Shown here: positions 60,791 to 64,000 of the stretch, in pieces | How positions within the stretch are numbered: the stretch's first letter is position 1 | Layout: every line of letters begins with the position of its first letter | Source: Cricetomys ansorgei | Lineage: Eukaryota; Chordata; Mammalia; Rodentia; Nesomyidae | Length of the DNA: 64,000 bases | Reading direction: 5' to 3' | Assembly (NCBI GenBank): GCA_026225945.1 | Contig: JAMJFZ010001074.1 | Span: 4,115,001-4,179,000, forward strand | The notes under the pieces: generated by a model | Databases searched by the model: none | Told to the model about the DNA's origin: nothing | Seen by the model: the letters and a program-made list of their open reading frames with translations, nothing else | Made by a program: the position numbers and the translations under genes

Positions 60791-61730
60791 CTCCCAATGT
60801 TATTGCTCAGGAAGGTGCATGCAGTTTCTTAGTTCAAGGTAATTTATCTAGATGATGTTACGTTACCTGAAACTGAATTGCTTTCTTCTCAGAATAACCT
60901 TATTTATCATCATGCTGAAGTCCGCACAACCTGATTTCTGAGGATGGTGCTCCACTCAGGAGTTTGTCAATAGGACTACTAAGCAACCTCCAGTTTCTTA
61001 ACAACAATCATTGTCACAGAAGAGTTTGGGGATATGGAGCTGATTTTATGGATGTTCTTATGTTCATCATATTTTTGAGTATGACAATAAGTATCATACC
61101 AATATACCCTCTCCAATGACTCAGGAAAAGTTAATCCCCAGATTGAGGAATCATTCTTACTTAACTCGTGAGCCACATCACAAAGCAAAGTATATTCATC
61201 TATTTCCGTGGATGTACATCATTTCAGAAAACGACATTCCCTATTTTTTTTTAAACTGGTGAGAAGACTATATCTCATTCATGTCACAATAAAAACATCT
61301 TCATTTTAGACAATTTCCTAAAATGTATCGTAACATATATGTACACTAAGCACACATACATGAATACATATATTTTATGTTAATGCATACATATGAGCAG
61401 ACATGTTTAGAAAATAAGAAGTTTATTAAGGATGTAAAACATAAATATAATGTAGAGTCACTGATTTAAGATGCACATTTCAAAACAAGTCTATAACCAA
61501 CTTGAGATCAAGTAAGTTTACCAAAGAGCCGTGAAGAAGAAAAAAATGGAGTATTTCCGTTCTTCTATCTATTCCCATGTATAAAAAAAAAAAAAAAAAA
61601 ACACAAAAACTACTTCTTCAGAGTACTTTCTTTTTTTGTAAAAAAAAAAAAAATACAAAAAGCCTGGCACCAAAGATGAAAATTGTGTGATTCTCTTTAA
61701 ATGGTTGTCCTGTGGGGAGAGAAGTCTCCT
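60791..61730. other. Anonymous DNA with two A-runs
   Basis: No gene. A-runs lie at 61583-61601 and 61640-61653. The 69-codon minus frame at 60979-61188 lacks motifs. Confidence 0.45.
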
Positions 61731-61970
61731 TCACACCAAGAGATTCAAAAATCTTACAGCATCAGAAAACTCCTGAGGGTTCACTGCAGAGATGCAAGAC
61801 CTCTGAAGGCTGCGGAGTCTGGGTTTCTTAAACAGAAGAAATAGTTTTTTTGCATCATCCTCTAAATATTTGCTCCCATTTTTACCCTTCAACTTCATTA
61901 CTGAGTCATCCACAGCTTATTCCAAAGGTGATTTGCTCAAATGCAAAGCACTCTGCCCTAACTCTCACAG
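61731..61970 (-). pseudogene. Decayed coding-like segment, possible terminal exon
   Basis: On the minus strand, after a possible acceptor near 61975 (TTATTCCTGTGAG...GGCAG), one frame reads SALHLSKSPLE, a single stop (TAA, 61917-61919), then VDDSVMKLKGKNGSKYLEDD and on to FSDAVRFLNLLV before a TGA. The mix of charged and hydrophobic residues looks like real protein sequence, broken by one stop. T-rich 3' sequence follows, without a poly(A) tail, so a simple processed retrocopy is not indicated. I do not recognise the protein. Confidence 0.3.
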
Positions 61971-62135
61971 GAATAATGAGATATAAGAAATTCTCTAGTG
62001 TTTAGGAATATTAATATTTCTAGTAGTTCTTTTACTTTTATTACACTAAAATGTATATAATAATTTATATAGGGGGATATGTTTTTTTATGCTTTTATAT
62101 TAATTTTCCAAATTTCAATTAAAAGCATAAACTCT

Positions 62136-62310
62136 AAGGGATAGAGATGTAGTCAGTTGGTAGAACACGTGCCAAGCATGAACGCTACTATGGGTTCCCC
62201 CTCAGTGCTGCATGACTGAGCATGTTGGTACATGGCTGTAATCCTAGCACTCACAAAGTACAAGAAAGAGTACCAGAAATTCAGTGTCATCTCCCAGCTA
62301 CAGACATGAG
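62136..62310 (+). mobile_element. B4 SINE (ID + B1)
   Basis: GGGATAGAGATGTAGTCAGT, TGGTAGAACACGTGCCAAGC form the ID half; CATGTTGGTACATGGCTGTA, ATCCTAGCACTCACAAAGTA form the B1 half. Typical B4 order. Confidence 0.8.
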
Positions 62311-64000
62311 AAAAACGTCTTTAAATATCCTTACAATTTTTAGGATTATTCCTAGATAGGATTTCATATCAGTTACAACTTCTTGTTTCTTTTTTCCTAA
62401 AGGATCCCACCAAAACAATCACTGTATCTTACTCTTAAATCAGAGCTTGGTCCATCATGTGTTCTTTGATTTGGTCAATTTAGAAGTGTAGATGTAGATA
62501 CCTCTACAAGAAGAAAGTATTCCTGCTAACTCTACAACAGCAAATCAACAAAAAATTAACCAAAAATTCTCAGTCTTATAAAGGTGGTACTGAATGAATG
62601 TGTCTAATTCCGAGCCACATGTGTGTAATAGGAGAGTATACAGATTTCTTCATTTTTAGTGTTATTTGAGTTTGCAACTATATATAATATATTTGTGTAT
62701 AAATTTTATATGTTTATTTCTATATTACTGTCATTTCAAATGCTCTGAAAACTACACCATATCTTATAACTGCTATCAGAAGTACATTCTACCATGGTCA
62801 AATTAAAATATCACAACTCTCAGTGATCAAAAATAGAGATTAAAGTAGAATTTTTAAAAGGTAAAATAAAAATACTGAATAGTAAAGGACTGTTTTATTG
62901 ACAAATTACTACTATTAATGTGATCAAATTACTTATCAAAAATATTGAGAAACATAATAACAATGAACTCCCCCAACAACACCAGAATATAAAAGAAATT
63001 ATCACATGCATATTGATGTGGTAATTCCGCTTTAGTAGTGCTAAGGAATAATTACCACATCAGCTATTATTATCCTTCTCTTTGATTTTAAACTTTCTGT
63101 GTTTGACAAAGAACCAATATATAACACACATAAACTTTCCTGATTCTCAAGCATTAGGTCTAGATATGTAACAGTCTCTATTTAAACCATCTCTATTTCC
63201 TTTCTATATTTGGAAAAAGGAGTAGTAAACATACATTAGGTAAATGAATAAGTTCTTCAATAAAGAAACATGGCTCTTGTTAAACTTATTTGCTGGTACC
63301 ACTAAGCCATGGTTCTTATTCCCCTGAAGAAATTGAAAGAACTTTGTGAAACAAAAAATGAGCCCCCAACTTCCAAAGCTATATTTCACACAGTTCTTTT
63401 CTCTTAAACTATCTCATTTCTTTAACCTTGGAATCTGGATACCATCTCTATTCTTTAGCTAATGCTAAGTTCATGAATTATCTTGTCTTCTTTGTCACCT
63501 TGTCACAATGTTTGGAAAGCACTAATTATATTCTTGAGAGCTTGTTCATAACACTTGTGGTGGAATGCTGAATGACTCTTAATGATATTTACATTAATGA
63601 AGAAATAAAGAAAACAAAAAACAAATTTAGGGGATACGAGGGAGGAACCAATGAGTTTTTCCTGCATATTTTGAAAACATATTTTTATATTTCCTTTTAT
63701 ATTGTAGACCATCTTTTCACTGATGTCACTATGTAGTGAACAGTCATGGATTTTGAGAGATTGTCTCCCTCTGGAGTAAACCAAAATAAAGTAAAATACA
63801 GTCAGTAAAATAAAACCAGTGTCTCTCTCCAGAGCGAATGCTAGGCAGCTTCTCTTATTGTCCATCATAAAACATCGGGTATCACAGGTTCAGATTTCCT
63901 GCATTTGTGACACAGACACCTGTGTATGTGCCATCAAACTGGGTCACTTTGTGTTGTCCCTGTGGGATTTAAGGGCAAAGGAACACACAGAAACATAAAG
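62311..64000. other. Anonymous DNA containing a short hairpin
   Basis: No repeat family recognised. The minus frame at 63503-63868 is 121 codons but shows no domain. A strong inverted repeat lies at 63014-63062. Confidence 0.4.
63014..63062. repeat. 49-base hairpin-forming inverted repeat
   Basis: TGATGTGGTAATT (63014-63026) is exactly complementary to AATTACCACATCA (63050-63062). Further inner pairing (CC/GG, TTAG/CTAA) surrounds a short loop. Mixed base composition makes it more specific than the AT palindromes elsewhere. Confidence 0.8.

Noticed and set aside
63503..63868. 121-codon minus frame as a gene
   Set aside because: No domain, no splice or promoter context that I can see, and a composition expected from AT-rich DNA.
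1..64000. A bacterial or phage-type defence or mobile system
   Set aside because: The window is rodent nuclear DNA full of SINEs, L1 and LTRs, with no prokaryotic genes.

Overview
This window is nuclear DNA of a muroid rodent (mouse, rat, hamster or vole-like). The evidence is the repeat content: B1, B2/B3, B4 and ID SINEs, rodent-type L1 3' ends, rodent MaLR LTRs, and ancient mammal-wide MIR and MLT-type repeats. The copies are fairly diverged, and I cannot choose a genus. The DNA is AT-rich and CpG-poor. It holds no intact protein gene that I can support, no rRNA or tRNA gene, and nothing bacterial. It reads as a gene desert or the inside of a very large intron. All repeat identifications are by eye from remembered consensus sequences; family names marked uncertain need RepeatMasker.

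Layout. 1-5 kb: a ~0.9 kb LTR (family A, minus), a B3 SINE, then an RMER1-like repeat with a plus-strand family A fragment lying between its two pieces. 5-12 kb: a B1 with clear target duplication and mostly anonymous DNA. 12-15 kb: a family A fragment, an old L1 carrying the ORF2 endonuclease region, an MLT1/MST-type LTR and an internally deleted antisense L1. 16-26 kb: RMER1-like, B1, L1, MIR, MaLR-like, ID and B4 pieces, plus a ~214 bp tandem duplication. 26-30 kb: nearly repeat-free anonymous DNA. 30-42 kb: further LTRs of three families (A, B and C), a ~1.2 kb L1 and an ancient LTR. 42-54 kb: a family A U3 fragment, a strong-looking but unconfirmed exon candidate at 43.7 kb, an L1 3' end, a second family B LTR with target duplication, and scattered MIR, B4, B3 and ID copies. 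54-60 kb: a full MaLR element (LTR, internal region, LTR) whose 3' LTR is split by a complete 1.0 kb family A LTR. 60-64 kb: B4, ID and 7SL-like SINEs, a decayed coding-like segment and a short near-perfect hairpin.

The most notable pattern is family A: six copies in 64 kb, in both orientations. Its U3 contains one to three tandem pieces of a B1 SINE head, and one copy keeps a recognisable lysine-tRNA-type primer-binding site. Families B and C are further LTR groups that I cannot name. The items that could matter for gene function are the 99-base exon candidate at 43687-43785, the coding-like remnant at 61731-61970 and the hairpin at 63014-63062. All are tentative.
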